Assembly: GCF_012931985.1 (NCBI RefSeq)
Contig: NZ_JAAFGM010000006.1
Location: 83,058 to 147,057 of the forward strand
Length of the DNA: 64,000 nucleotides
Direction: 5' to 3'
Source of the DNA: Candidatus Roseilinea sp. NK_OTU-006
GTDB lineage: Bacteria; Chloroflexota; Anaerolineae; J036; Brachytrichaceae
How positions within the stretch are numbered: the stretch's first letter is position 1; every line of letters starts with the position of its first letter. The notes below the pieces were generated by a model. It searched no databases and was not told the DNA's origin. It was given only the letters and a program-made list of their open reading frames with translations. The position numbers were made by a program, and so were the translations under genes. Positions 37,636-46,094 of the stretch are shown here, piece after piece.

Positions 37636-38493
37636 ATGAAAGTCAAACGCAGTGAAGGGATTGAGGCGATGTTCCGTGAGCCCTACTATGCCATTGGCGC
37701 CGATGGGGTGCGAATCGCATACTACGTATACGGCAATGGCCCCGAGGTGATGTTTTGGCAGCATGGTTTTAACTCTGATGCAGCGCACTGGGAACGCATG
37801 TTGTCGTTCTTTCCTGTAGATGAGTATCGCATCGTCGCGCCCGATTTGCGCGGCTGTGGGAACTCCGATAAGCCAGCCGATGAGGGCGCATACACCTTCG
37901 ATCATCTGACTGAGGATGCGTTGGCCGTCATCCGCGCCGAAGCACTCCGCGATTTCACCGTGCTCGGCCACTCAACTGGCGGCGCCATTGCCCAATGGCT
38001 CGCCTCTGAGCTAGGGGAGGCGGTCAAAGCGCTGGTGCTGATCGGCCCGGTGCCGGCGACCGGCGTGCCGGTGAACGAGGCAGCGCGCAATCTATTCTTG
38101 CAAGGCGCAGACGGAGAGGGTAAGGCACAAGGGCGCGCGCGCATCCTGCAGTTGGGCTGGTATGGGGATATGCCCCAGGAAGTGCTCGATGAGCTTTTGC
38201 CCGGCGCGCTGACGTGGAGCAGGGAAGCGTTCGTCGGCGTTTTCAACACGTGGACGACCGGCGTCAACTTCCCAGAGCGCCTCGCGCGCATTACAGCGCC
38301 CACCATCGTGATCGGCGGTCAGCACGAGCCGTTTCTCGTCAAGGACTTCATGATGGCCGCCGTCGTCAATCGCATTCCGAACGCGCGCTACGTCACCGTG
38401 TCGGATTGCGCCCACTTCATCCACATTCAGCAAGCGGCCGTAACTGCGGGAATCGCGCGTGGGTTCGTGGCAGCGCAGGCGGCGTGCGCGTGA
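37636..38493 (+). CDS. Alpha/beta hydrolase
   Basis: A 285-residue hydrolase of the Abhydrolase_1 family. It has the oxyanion-region motif FWQHGFNSDAAHWE, DLRGCGNSDKP, nucleophile elbow VLGHSTGGAIA and a late catalytic His in DCAHFIHIQQ. It could be an esterase, lactonase or C-C bond hydrolase. The stop codon overlaps the ATG of the following VOC gene, so they are translationally coupled. A purine-rich AAGGAGAG site precedes the ATG. Confidence 0.78.
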   Translation: MKVKRSEGIEAMFREPYYAIGADGVRIAYYVYGNGPEVMFWQHGFNSDAAHWERMLSFFPVDEYRIVAPDLRGCGNSDKPADEGAYTFDHLTEDALAVIRAEALRDFTVLGHSTGGAIAQWLASELGEAVKALVLIGPVPATGVPVNEAARNLFLQGADGEGKAQGRARILQLGWYGDMPQEVLDELLPGALTWSREAFVGVFNTWTTGVNFPERLARITAPTIVIGGQHEPFLVKDFMMAAVVNRIPNARYVTVSDCAHFIHIQQAAVTAGIARGFVAAQAACA

Positions 38494-39230
38494 TGCAAAT
38501 GTCCATTGCGCCCATGATCGAAGTCTCATTTACACTGCCCGACGGCCGTTCGTTCGGTGGCTCGATGCCGCGCGAGAGGGTGGTTCATCAGGCGCTGCAT
38601 GCCTTTCTCCCTGAGGACGTGATGCATCGGCATCGCTTGCGCATCACGCTGCCGACCGGCGAGTTGATCTTCCCGGACATGTGGCTGTACGAAATCCACG
38701 ACTACTACGGCCATTGTCGCTTCTTGCTGGAGGCGACGCCGCTGAAGGAGCATAAGGCCGAGTTCGTCAACTTCGGCTTCGACCATCTCGCGCTGGCCAC
38801 CACCGATCGCGAAGCGTGCCGACATTTCTTTCAGGATGGCCTGAAGATGAAGAACGTGCGCGACGACGAGCACTTGTTGGTGCTCACCACCGGTGTGAAC
38901 GCGTTGTTCTTCTTCAAGGCCGAGCCGGGTCAGCCTTTGAGCGATGGGTTGCCGTCGCGCATTCACCACATCGGCTTTGTGGTGGACGATCTAGAAGCAG
39001 CGTATACGCACTTAAAGGCGACTTGCCCGGAATACGTTAGCGACTTCACACTGCTGGAGCGCGCCGAACGGCTGTCGCTCTACGGCACGATCGAGCTGGG
39101 TGGCATCCGCTTCATGATTCAGCTCAGCCAGATCAAGCCGGAATACAAGGGCCTCAAAGGCGAAAGCGCCGCGCCCCTGCGCGAGTTCTATGACTACGCC
39201 TCGCGCGACTATGGCATCCGGTTAGCGTGA
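38493..39230 (+). CDS. VOC-superfamily protein with unusual N-terminal domain
   Basis: A 245-residue protein. Residues from about 92 on form a glyoxalase/bleomycin-resistance/dioxygenase (VOC) domain, with FDHLALATTDREACRHFFQDGL, then HHIGFVVDDLEAAYTHLKA. His in FDHLA and a late Glu in YGTIELGG are metal-ligand candidates. The first 85 residues (SFTLPDGRSFGGSMPRERV onward) are a separate small domain that I do not recognise. The ATG overlaps the upstream stop by one base. Lactoylglutathione lyase-like, epimerase or dioxygenase roles are all possible. Confidence 0.7.
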   Translation: MQMSIAPMIEVSFTLPDGRSFGGSMPRERVVHQALHAFLPEDVMHRHRLRITLPTGELIFPDMWLYEIHDYYGHCRFLLEATPLKEHKAEFVNFGFDHLALATTDREACRHFFQDGLKMKNVRDDEHLLVLTTGVNALFFFKAEPGQPLSDGLPSRIHHIGFVVDDLEAAYTHLKATCPEYVSDFTLLERAERLSLYGTIELGGIRFMIQLSQIKPEYKGLKGESAAPLREFYDYASRDYGIRLA

Positions 39231-39375
39231 GCGGCGGGCGCACCTTTCTGCAAGGGCAGGACATCGGGTGGGCGCAGGCAATACCTGCGCCTACCCCGCA
39301 CGTTGCGCCCATCCCTTGCCGGCAATGCCCCCCTGAGTGACAAGCGATGGGGTTGCATGTATATTCACCTTCGTC

Positions 39376-40089
39376 ATGCATAAGCCGGACTGGAAAGAAT
39401 GGATGAAGCAACCGCTCATCTGGACGGAGCGGATCCGCTCGCGCGCGCTAGTGTGGACACCAGATGCGCATTGGTTTATCAACGACCCGCTCGGCCCGCT
39501 GCCGCATGCTCACGATGATGCGTCTGAGATCATCTACATCGCTGCCGGCCAGATGGACATTCAGGTTGGCGCAAGCAAGCAGCGCGTCGGCCCAGGCGAA
39601 TTGCTGTTCATGCCGCCGGATCGCTATCACAATTACTGGCTGGTGGGCGATGAGACGGTGTGCCTCTACGTCCTGGTGGTGCCAAACCACAAACATGCGC
39701 GCTGGCGCTACAAGGACTTCAAGCCAGGCGCGTTTGAGGGTCATGCGTCGCTGAAGAGCGCCTTCGCGCCCGACGCGACCGAGTCCATGCCATCCGACGA
39801 GCGGATCGCGACGCATGTCCGCGTGCTGCCGGCCGGTGAAGCAACGGGCGTGATGGTGGAGAGCGTCAAAGAAAAGATGATCTACATCCTCGACGGCGAG
39901 GCGGGCATCGAGATCGAACGGCTGAGCGGCGCAATGCGACCGAACGATTACCAACATGTGCCGGCCACGCACCGTCACCGCATCATCAACACCGGCGCAA
40001 CGCCACTGCGTTACTTCGAGTTCGTGTGCTTCGACCCGACTGCACCGGCCATCGTCCGTCCAGAGGACGCCCATCTCGTGAAAGCGTGA
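39376..40089 (+). CDS. Two-cupin protein
   Basis: A 237-residue bicupin. The first cupin has PHAHDDASEIIYIAAGQMDIQVG with PGELLFMPPDRYHNYW, giving His, His, Glu and His metal ligands. The second cupin has the weaker pattern EKMIYILDGEAGIEIE with VPATHRHRIINTG. Such proteins include quercetinase-like dioxygenases and sugar isomerases. ATG 39376 fits the domain start; a TATATT box lies 10 nt upstream. It follows the alpha/beta hydrolase and VOC genes and may belong to the same catabolic group. Confidence 0.72.
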   Translation: MHKPDWKEWMKQPLIWTERIRSRALVWTPDAHWFINDPLGPLPHAHDDASEIIYIAAGQMDIQVGASKQRVGPGELLFMPPDRYHNYWLVGDETVCLYVLVVPNHKHARWRYKDFKPGAFEGHASLKSAFAPDATESMPSDERIATHVRVLPAGEATGVMVESVKEKMIYILDGEAGIEIERLSGAMRPNDYQHVPATHRHRIINTGATPLRYFEFVCFDPTAPAIVRPEDAHLVKA

Positions 40090-40273
40090 CGCGCCATGAA
40101 AGCGATGTGCTTGGAAGGGCTGGCGCGACTGAAGGGGAACGAAGCGCCGTTGATGCGCGCCGATCTGCTCTGCGCGGTGGTGAGCGTCTGGGTCTAACCG
40201 GCTTCGGCGCATCGGGTCGTCGCGCGCTTCAGGCAGTCCGGCATCGCTCCTCGCCCATCAAGGCGCAGGCGGG

Positions 40274-41071
40274 ATGCGCGCGCATGCGAGGGAAGCCATG
40301 CTATCGAACAAGAGCCCGTTCCGGTTGCGTCCATATGCTTGGGTGGTGGTTGCGGCAGCGGCTGCCTTCGCTATCGTGGCGATCGGCGTCATCGCTGCAC
40401 TGGCCATCGCATCACGGCCGGCATCGCCGCCTACGCCCATGGCTGAGCGGCCCATTGTCGTGCAGACGGTCGAAAAGCTCATCATCATCACGGCTACGCC
40501 GACGCCGACCGAACCACCGACGCCGACAGCTCCACCCACTGCCACGCCGACGCCGGAGCCCACGCCGACACCAACCCCTACGCCGACTCCGCTGCCGCCG
40601 CCGAAGTGGAACGCGCTCAGCGACCTGAGCACCTTAGAATACACCGCCTCCACCGTGGTCGAACTGTCGCGGACACGTCAGGGGATTGGCGGCGTGCTGC
40701 TCGGCGCCGATCGCGTCGTACTCATGGCTGTGGGTCGGATCCGTGCCGGCGTGGATTTGAGCCGGATCAAGTCGTCCGACGTGCAGATCAACGGCCGGAG
40801 CATCAAGATCAAGGTGCCGCGGGCCCAGGTGCTCACCGTCGAGCTGTTGCCCGAGGCATCCCGTGTGTTCGACAGCCAACGGAGTTGGCTGTTCTCGGAA
40901 TACGAGGGCCTGGAATTGGCGGCCATGGACGAAGCGCGGCGCAAACTGCGCGCGGAGGCCGAGCGCAACGCGGCAATGCTGGAGATCACCGAGACGTTGA
41001 CCCGACTGCAACTGGCCGAGTTCCTACGCCAAGCTGGGTTCGAGCAGGTCGAGATCGAGTTTGAGCGCTAA
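40274..41071 (+). CDS. DUF4230-family membrane-anchored protein
   Basis: A 265-residue protein with one N-terminal TM helix (about residues 22-47), a Thr/Pro stalk with repeated PTPTPT motifs (about residues 75-111), and a C-terminal DUF4230 domain. That domain has LVVLMAVGRIRAGVDLSRI-like sequence and ends in a long amphipathic helix. DUF4230 proteins are predicted to sit outside the membrane; their function is unknown. The start could also be ATG 40298. Confidence 0.7.
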   Translation: MRAHAREAMLSNKSPFRLRPYAWVVVAAAAAFAIVAIGVIAALAIASRPASPPTPMAERPIVVQTVEKLIIITATPTPTEPPTPTAPPTATPTPEPTPTPTPTPTPLPPPKWNALSDLSTLEYTASTVVELSRTRQGIGGVLLGADRVVLMAVGRIRAGVDLSRIKSSDVQINGRSIKIKVPRAQVLTVELLPEASRVFDSQRSWLFSEYEGLELAAMDEARRKLRAEAERNAAMLEITETLTRLQLAEFLRQAGFEQVEIEFER

Positions 41072-41115
41072 GCCGTAACGCCCTTCGCAAGCTGAGCGCA
41101 ACTTCGGAAAGAGCC

Positions 41116-41121
41116 TAAAAT
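41116..41121 (+). promoter_or_regulatory. TAAAAT -10 box, leaderless start of the SnoaL-like gene
   Basis: TAAAAT ends exactly 6 nt before ATG 41128, placing the predicted first transcribed base on the A of the start codon. No Shine-Dalgarno sequence is present. Confidence 0.5.
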
Positions 41122-41127
41122 GCAGCC

Positions 41128-41613
41128 ATGCATCAGCAACCCTCGCGGGTTCAGTCCGGCCAACCCAGCATCCGCCGGCGCATCATCCAAGAAGTGGATC
41201 CGCAGGAATACAAGCGCATCCGCAAGCTATGGATTGATCATTCGCGCGCCGAAGATGCGCGCGATATCCCCGGCCTAATCGCCACGTTGTCGGAGTCGTG
41301 CGTGTACGAGCTGATCCCTACCGGCCAGCGCTGGGAGGGGCATGACGGCGCACGCGATTTCTACCTCACCTTCCTCGGTGCGTTTCCCGACGTGCACTTC
41401 GAGGTCTACGACGTGGTCATCGGCCCACAGGGCGTCGCCGAGTTCGCCAATATGACCGGCACGCACCTTGGCCCGTGGGCCGGCCTGGAAGCCACCGGCC
41501 GGCCGGTCAACGTCAAGATCATCATCTACTTCCCGTGGAACCGCGCCGCCCAAAAGTTCGACGGCGAAAGGGTGTATTTCGACATGGCCGAGATGATGCG
41601 GCAATTGCAGTGA
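41128..41613 (+). CDS. SnoaL-like cyclase/nuclear transport factor 2-fold protein
   Basis: A 161-residue NTF2-fold protein of the SnoaL polyketide-cyclase-like group. It shows EGHDGARDFYLTFLGAFPDVHFEVYDVVIGPQGVAEFANMTGTH and a closing FPWNRAAQKFDGERVYFDMAEMM strand, which is the typical pattern. These proteins often act as isomerases, hydrolases or binding proteins. The substrate is unknown. It ends 11 bp before the GH13 gene and is probably cotranscribed with it. Confidence 0.75.
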   Translation: MHQQPSRVQSGQPSIRRRIIQEVDPQEYKRIRKLWIDHSRAEDARDIPGLIATLSESCVYELIPTGQRWEGHDGARDFYLTFLGAFPDVHFEVYDVVIGPQGVAEFANMTGTHLGPWAGLEATGRPVNVKIIIYFPWNRAAQKFDGERVYFDMAEMMRQLQ

Positions 41614-41624
41614 CTTCATCGAGC

Positions 41625-44600
41625 ATGGAATTCCATATCTCCCGCGCCGCCCGCGACCGCTACGACTTCGATCAGTCCCTCTATCAGTTCACCGGCAACG
41701 CCGTCTTCGCCGATCTGCGCGCCGTGCGCGAGTTCGCCCAACGCATGAACGACCGGCGTGACGCCGCGCACAATCCGGACCGCGCCGTCCGCGCCGGCGA
41801 GCTGAACGCGATGGGGCTGATTGACGAGCTATTGCACCTGGTCGTGCGCCTCTATGATGAAGCTTTGCGCCAACGCGGGCAAATGCCATCCCATCGGCGC
41901 AGCTTTAGCGATGCGCTGGACTATGCCAGCCAAAAGCTCGGTCCCGAGGCTGTGTATGCAACGTTAGCGCGCTTCACCGAGCACTTCCCTCCGCTCCCCG
42001 TGTATCGCCGCGAGATGAATCCGGCGACCTATCTGGTCGCATATAGCACGGACGCGCTTGAGGAGCTGATGATGCTGTGGCTGGAGAACGAGAATCCGGC
42101 CTTCCGGCCATTTGCCGAATTGTTCGACGACGCCCCGGTCGCCGACGGCACGGCTTACCACCAGTTGATCGCCGCGATTCGAGAATTCTTCGATCAGCAG
42201 CCGCGCTTCGGCCCAGACGATCAAACGTTGATCGAAATGCTCCAGGCGCCGGCGCGCGCTGCGCCGGATTCGTTGCAAGGACAGTTGGAGTTCATCCGGC
42301 AGCGCTGGGCGCCGTACTTCGGGGAGGCGTTCAGCCGCTTCCTCACCCGCTTGCTGACCAGCTTCGACTTGATCCGCGAAGATGAGAAGGCGGCGTTCGG
42401 GTTCGGCGGGCCAGGGCCTTCGCGGGCGCCGACCATCGAAGACTTGCGCGGCATCAACGCTGCGCCGTCGGGTGACATCACTGTGATCGAGCGCGAGGCG
42501 TTTACGCCCGATACGGACTGGATGCCGCGGTTGGTGTTGTTGGCCAAGAATACCTACGTGTGGCTCGATCAACTCTCGCGCAAATATCAACGCGCCATCA
42601 CCCGGCTCGACCAGGTGCCGGACGAGGAGTTGGCGCAGATGGCGGAATGGGGCATCACCGGCCTGTGGTTGATCGGCCTGTGGGAGCGCAGCAAGGCGTC
42701 GCAGCGCATCAAGCAACTCATGGGCGCGCACGATGCCGTGGCCTCGGCCTATTCACTCTACGACTACACCATCGCCGAGGACCTGGGCGGCGAAGCTGCG
42801 CTGAACCACCTCAAGGCGCAGGCCTGGCGCTACGGCATCCGCCTCGCCAGCGACATGGTGCCCAACCACATGGGTATTGACTCGAAGTGGGTGATCGAGC
42901 GACCGGACTACTTCCTCTCGCTCGCTCACCCGCCTTTCCCGTCCTACACGTTCGATGGTCCCGACCTCTCCAGCGACCCGCGCGTCGGCATCTTCCTCGA
43001 AGATCATTACTACACGCGCACCGACGCCGCGGTAGTCTTCAAGCGCCTCGACCGCCAGACGGGTGACGTGCGCTATATCTATCACGGCAATGATGGCACC
43101 TCCTTCCCGTGGAACGACACGGCACAGATCAACTATCTCAACCCGGAAGCGCGGGAAGCCGTGATCCAGACCATTCTGCACGTAGCGCGACAGTTCCCCA
43201 TCATCCGCTTCGACGCGGCTATGACGCTGGCCAAGCGGCACATCCGCCGGCTATGGTTTCCCGAGCCGGGGGCGGGTGGGGCGATCCCGTCGCGCGCCGG
43301 CCACGGTTTGACGGCCGCGGAGTTCGACGCGCTGATGCCGAACGAATTCTGGCGCGAGGTCGTGGATCGCGCGGCCGTCGAAGCGCCCGACACGCTTCTG
43401 TTGGCCGAGGCGTTTTGGATGCTGGAAGGCTACTTCGTCCGCACGCTGGGCATGCACCGCGTCTACAACAGCGCGTTCATGAATATGCTGCGCGACGAAA
43501 AGAACGGCGAGTATCGCCAGCTCATCAAGAACACCCTCGAGTTCGACCCCGAAATCCTGCGCCGCTACGTCAACTTCCAGAATAACCCGGACGAGAAGAC
43601 GGCGGTCGAACAATTCGGCAAAGGCGACAAATACTTCGGCGTATGCGTGTTGATGTGCACCATGCCCGGTTTGCCGATGTTTGGGCACGGCCAGATCGAG
43701 GGCTACACCGAAAAGTATGGCATGGAGTTTCGCTATCCCAAGCTGTGGGAATGGCCCGATCAGGCGCTGGTCGCCCGGCATGAGCGCGAGATCTTCCCGC
43801 TGTTGAAGAAACGCTACTTGTTCGCCGGCGTAGATCGGTTTCGGCTGTTCGACTTCTACACAGCGGACGGCAGCGTGAACGAGGACGTGTTTGCCTACTC
43901 AAACGCCTACGGCGATGAGAAGACGTTGGTGATATACCACAACAAGTTCGCCGAAACGCGCGGGTGGATCCATACGTCGGCCGCCTACGCCGTCAAACCG
44001 GCCGACAAGAAGGTGCTTGTCCGGTCCACGTTGGGTGAGGCGCTGGGTTTGCACGACGATGCGGAGCACTTCGTCGTGTTCCACGACGCCATCAGCGGGC
44101 TAGAGTTTATTCGCAGCAGTCGCGAACTATGCGCGCGCGGCCTACACATGGCGTTGCGCGCCTATGAGTATCACGTCTTCGACCGCATCAATGAAGTTCG
44201 GGAGGACGCCGCGCATCCTTACGCCGAGCTGGACGCCCGGCTGCAAGGGCGCTGGGTCGCGAGCATCTCGGAAGAGTTGGAGATTGTGCGGTTGACGCCG
44301 GTCGCGCGCGCATACCGGCGGCTGGTAGATGCCGATCTGATGAAGCGTTTGATGGGCGCGGCGACGCTAGCCGAGGCCGAACGTGAGCAGGCGCTCGACG
44401 ACCTCGAAGCGCGCATGCAGGCCGTGCTCGAAGCGATTCAGCGTCACACGCGCGGCGAGGATGCCGTGGACGCCGAAGCCGGCCGCGCGGTCGCCCGCGC
44501 CGCCCGTAAGGATGCGCGCCGCTTCATGGCATTGCGCACACTGGGCCGTTTGCCGGATGATGAGGCCACGCTGGCGACGACGCTCGGCTGGCTGCTCTCG

Positions 44601-45188
44601 CGTCGAATGGGCGAAGCGGCGCAAACGCTGTTGGAAGCAACGCGCCCAGTCCAGGATGGAACGCCGCGATCTACGGCTGATCCCGCGCAGGCCAGCCGGA
44701 TCTGGCTCACCCGCTGGCGCTTGGGCGAGGCACTGCACGACGCCCTGCGCGAACTCGGCATGGACGACCCGCAAGCCTACGTCGCCGTGGCGCAGGTCAA
44801 GCTGGTCCTGACGCACAGCGATCTGCTCATGCTGCCTGCGCAGGTTCGCCCCCCTGAATCGAGTGCTGCGGCCCTCGCGCCCAACTCCAGCCCACGCATC
44901 GCTGCGCTTCGCGCGCTGTTTGCCGATCCCGAAGCTCAGGCGTTGCTTCAGGTGAATGTGTACGACGGCATCACCTACTTCAGCAAGGAAGCGTTCGAGT
45001 CGCTTGTCGCGGTGCTGGAGGCGGCGGCGACGCTCAACGGCGCCGACGACGCGCGCGCCCGGGCGCAGGCGCTGATCGAAGCGGCAACAGCCGCCGGATA
45101 CCGCGTGGCGCAACTGCTGTCCGAGTCGGCAGCGCCCGATGCTCAACCGGCGTCTCGACGAGGCACTGCAAGCCCGATGGCAAGCTGA
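41625..45188 (+). CDS. Very large GH13 alpha-amylase-family protein
   Basis: An 1187-residue protein with a GH13 catalytic barrel in the middle. Region I is DMVPNHMG (from 410), the nucleophile Asp530 is in RFDAAMTLAK, the acid/base Glu595 in LLAEAFWML, and the third carboxylate Asp656 in QNNPDEK. About 300 residues precede the barrel and about 450 follow it, both mostly helical and unknown to me. No signal peptide is visible, so it is probably cytoplasmic and may act on storage glucan or a transfer reaction. ATG 41625 is chosen as the first start after the upstream gene. Confidence 0.75.
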   Translation: MEFHISRAARDRYDFDQSLYQFTGNAVFADLRAVREFAQRMNDRRDAAHNPDRAVRAGELNAMGLIDELLHLVVRLYDEALRQRGQMPSHRRSFSDALDYASQKLGPEAVYATLARFTEHFPPLPVYRREMNPATYLVAYSTDALEELMMLWLENENPAFRPFAELFDDAPVADGTAYHQLIAAIREFFDQQPRFGPDDQTLIEMLQAPARAAPDSLQGQLEFIRQRWAPYFGEAFSRFLTRLLTSFDLIREDEKAAFGFGGPGPSRAPTIEDLRGINAAPSGDITVIEREAFTPDTDWMPRLVLLAKNTYVWLDQLSRKYQRAITRLDQVPDEELAQMAEWGITGLWLIGLWERSKASQRIKQLMGAHDAVASAYSLYDYTIAEDLGGEAALNHLKAQAWRYGIRLASDMVPNHMGIDSKWVIERPDYFLSLAHPPFPSYTFDGPDLSSDPRVGIFLEDHYYTRTDAAVVFKRLDRQTGDVRYIYHGNDGTSFPWNDTAQINYLNPEAREAVIQTILHVARQFPIIRFDAAMTLAKRHIRRLWFPEPGAGGAIPSRAGHGLTAAEFDALMPNEFWREVVDRAAVEAPDTLLLAEAFWMLEGYFVRTLGMHRVYNSAFMNMLRDEKNGEYRQLIKNTLEFDPEILRRYVNFQNNPDEKTAVEQFGKGDKYFGVCVLMCTMPGLPMFGHGQIEGYTEKYGMEFRYPKLWEWPDQALVARHEREIFPLLKKRYLFAGVDRFRLFDFYTADGSVNEDVFAYSNAYGDEKTLVIYHNKFAETRGWIHTSAAYAVKPADKKVLVRSTLGEALGLHDDAEHFVVFHDAISGLEFIRSSRELCARGLHMALRAYEYHVFDRINEVREDAAHPYAELDARLQGRWVASISEELEIVRLTPVARAYRRLVDADLMKRLMGAATLAEAEREQALDDLEARMQAVLEAIQRHTRGEDAVDAEAGRAVARAARKDARRFMALRTLGRLPDDEATLATTLGWLLSRRMGEAAQTLLEATRPVQDGTPRSTADPAQASRIWLTRWRLGEALHDALRELGMDDPQAYVAVAQVKLVLTHSDLLMLPAQVRPPESSAAALAPNSSPRIAALRALFADPEAQALLQVNVYDGITYFSKEAFESLVAVLEAAATLNGADDARARAQALIEAATAAGYRVAQLLSESAAPDAQPASRRGTASPMAS

Positions 45189-45354
45189 ACGTCTCGAGCA
45201 TGAACCGGATTCCGGCCATTCAACTGCCGAAGCCGTGCAATCATCCGATGTGCCTACTGGGTATAACGCCTCGTTGGGGTGACTGTTACGCAGGCGAACG
45301 ACCGCACTGCGTCCCCGTGGTTGGGTGATGCGTTGGCTCTGCCCAACTGACTAG

Positions 45355-45382
45355 TTGACATAGAGGCGACCTGTCATACAAT
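45355..45382 (+). promoter_or_regulatory. puf operon promoter with inverted repeat
   Basis: TTGACA (45355-45360) and TACAAT (45377-45382) are spaced by 16 bp, the best promoter match in the window, 85 bp before pufB. TGACA (45356-45360) and TGTCA (45372-45376) form an inverted repeat with an 11-bp centre covering the spacer. Such a site could bind a regulator. It does not match the TGT-N12-ACA site of PpsR in orientation. Confidence 0.7.
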
Positions 45383-45466
45383 GTAAATGCAATATCCATC
45401 TGCTCGCTCGAGGCGCGTGGCTGCAGCCAGGCGCCATCTCTGAAACAAAAGGAGGTGACAGAACAG

Positions 45467-45628
45467 ATGAACGACAAGGTTCCAGAGCGATGGAGGCCAC
45501 TGTTCACCAACGAGGAGTGGTTGCAGCACCAACTCGTCGTGTTGGGTTCGTGGATCTTCTTCTTCCTGGCCGGGCTGATTCACATCATCATCGCGATGTA
45601 CAAGCCCTGGATCTCGCCGAATCCGTAA
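45467..45628 (+). CDS. pufB: Light-harvesting antenna beta peptide
   Basis: A 53-residue antenna peptide with one TM helix (about 24-46). His39 in AGLIHIIIAMYKPW is the expected bacteriochlorophyll ligand, and His21 in LQHQL lies at the membrane edge. The ERWRPLFTNEEWL N-terminus and YKPW end resemble the beta chain of the Chloroflexus B808-866 antenna as I recall it. AAGGAGGTG lies about 11 nt upstream. It is the first gene of the puf operon and surrounds the reaction centre together with PufA. Confidence 0.92.
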   Translation: MNDKVPERWRPLFTNEEWLQHQLVVLGSWIFFFLAGLIHIIIAMYKPWISPNP

Positions 45629-45666
45629 TTGCACCCTATGCTCTCAATAACAGGAGGTGAGCCGAC

Positions 45667-45795
45667 ATGAGAGATCCGAAGTTCATAGACTTCAAGACTG
45701 CATTGGGGATCTACGTCGTAACGGCAGTGCTGACGACGCTGTTGATCCACTTTGTGCTACTGAGCTCAAGCTGGAACACGTTCTGGCTGAAGTGA
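45667..45795 (+). CDS. pufA: Light-harvesting antenna alpha peptide
   Basis: A 42-residue antenna peptide with a single TM helix (about 12-34) and His28 in TLLIHFVLLSSS as bacteriochlorophyll ligand. The LLIHF-LSS pattern matches the Chloroflexus B808-866 alpha chain as I recall it. An AGGAGGTG site precedes the ATG. It lies 38 bp after pufB and is followed by a long stable hairpin. Confidence 0.9.
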   Translation: MRDPKFIDFKTALGIYVVTAVLTTLLIHFVLLSSSWNTFWLK

Positions 45796-45813
45796 AGCGT
45801 TAGTCATCATTCT

Positions 45814-45890
45814 CCGGTGGAGGGCTGCAGCGCTGAAGAGGCTGAACGAGCGAGATCAGTTGGATAGCGCGGCGATGCACCCTCCGCCGG
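45814..45890 (+). promoter_or_regulatory. Long intercistronic hairpin between pufA and pufL
   Basis: CCGGTGGAGGG (45814-45824) pairs along all 11 positions (one G-U) with CCCTCCGCCGG (45880-45890). Inside the loop GCGCT (45830-45834) pairs with AGCGC (45866-45870). Only a weak T-rich stretch follows. In purple bacteria hairpins between pufA and pufL stabilise the antenna message and raise the antenna to reaction-centre ratio. A similar role is inferred here. The rest of the 300-bp gap to pufL shows no gene. Confidence 0.65.
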
Positions 45891-46094
45891 TTTCTTAATC
45901 GAATAATCGAGTCTGGGCTGTCGGGGCGTCGAGGCGAGTGTAAAGTGCGGTGAGCCGTGTTCGAGTCAGCGACGTTGCGAGTGTTTTTATCATCTTTTTA
46001 TTTCATCATTCGCCCCGCCTCTGCATGGACGACCGCATAAGCGACGACAAGCCTACGCACACCTCAAGCCCTGACTCTAAAAGGAGACAGGCTT

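Noticed and set aside
45356..45376. PpsR/CrtJ binding site at the puf promoter
   Set aside because: The half-sites TGACA and TGTCA are in the opposite order to TGT-N12-ACA, so the known consensus does not apply.
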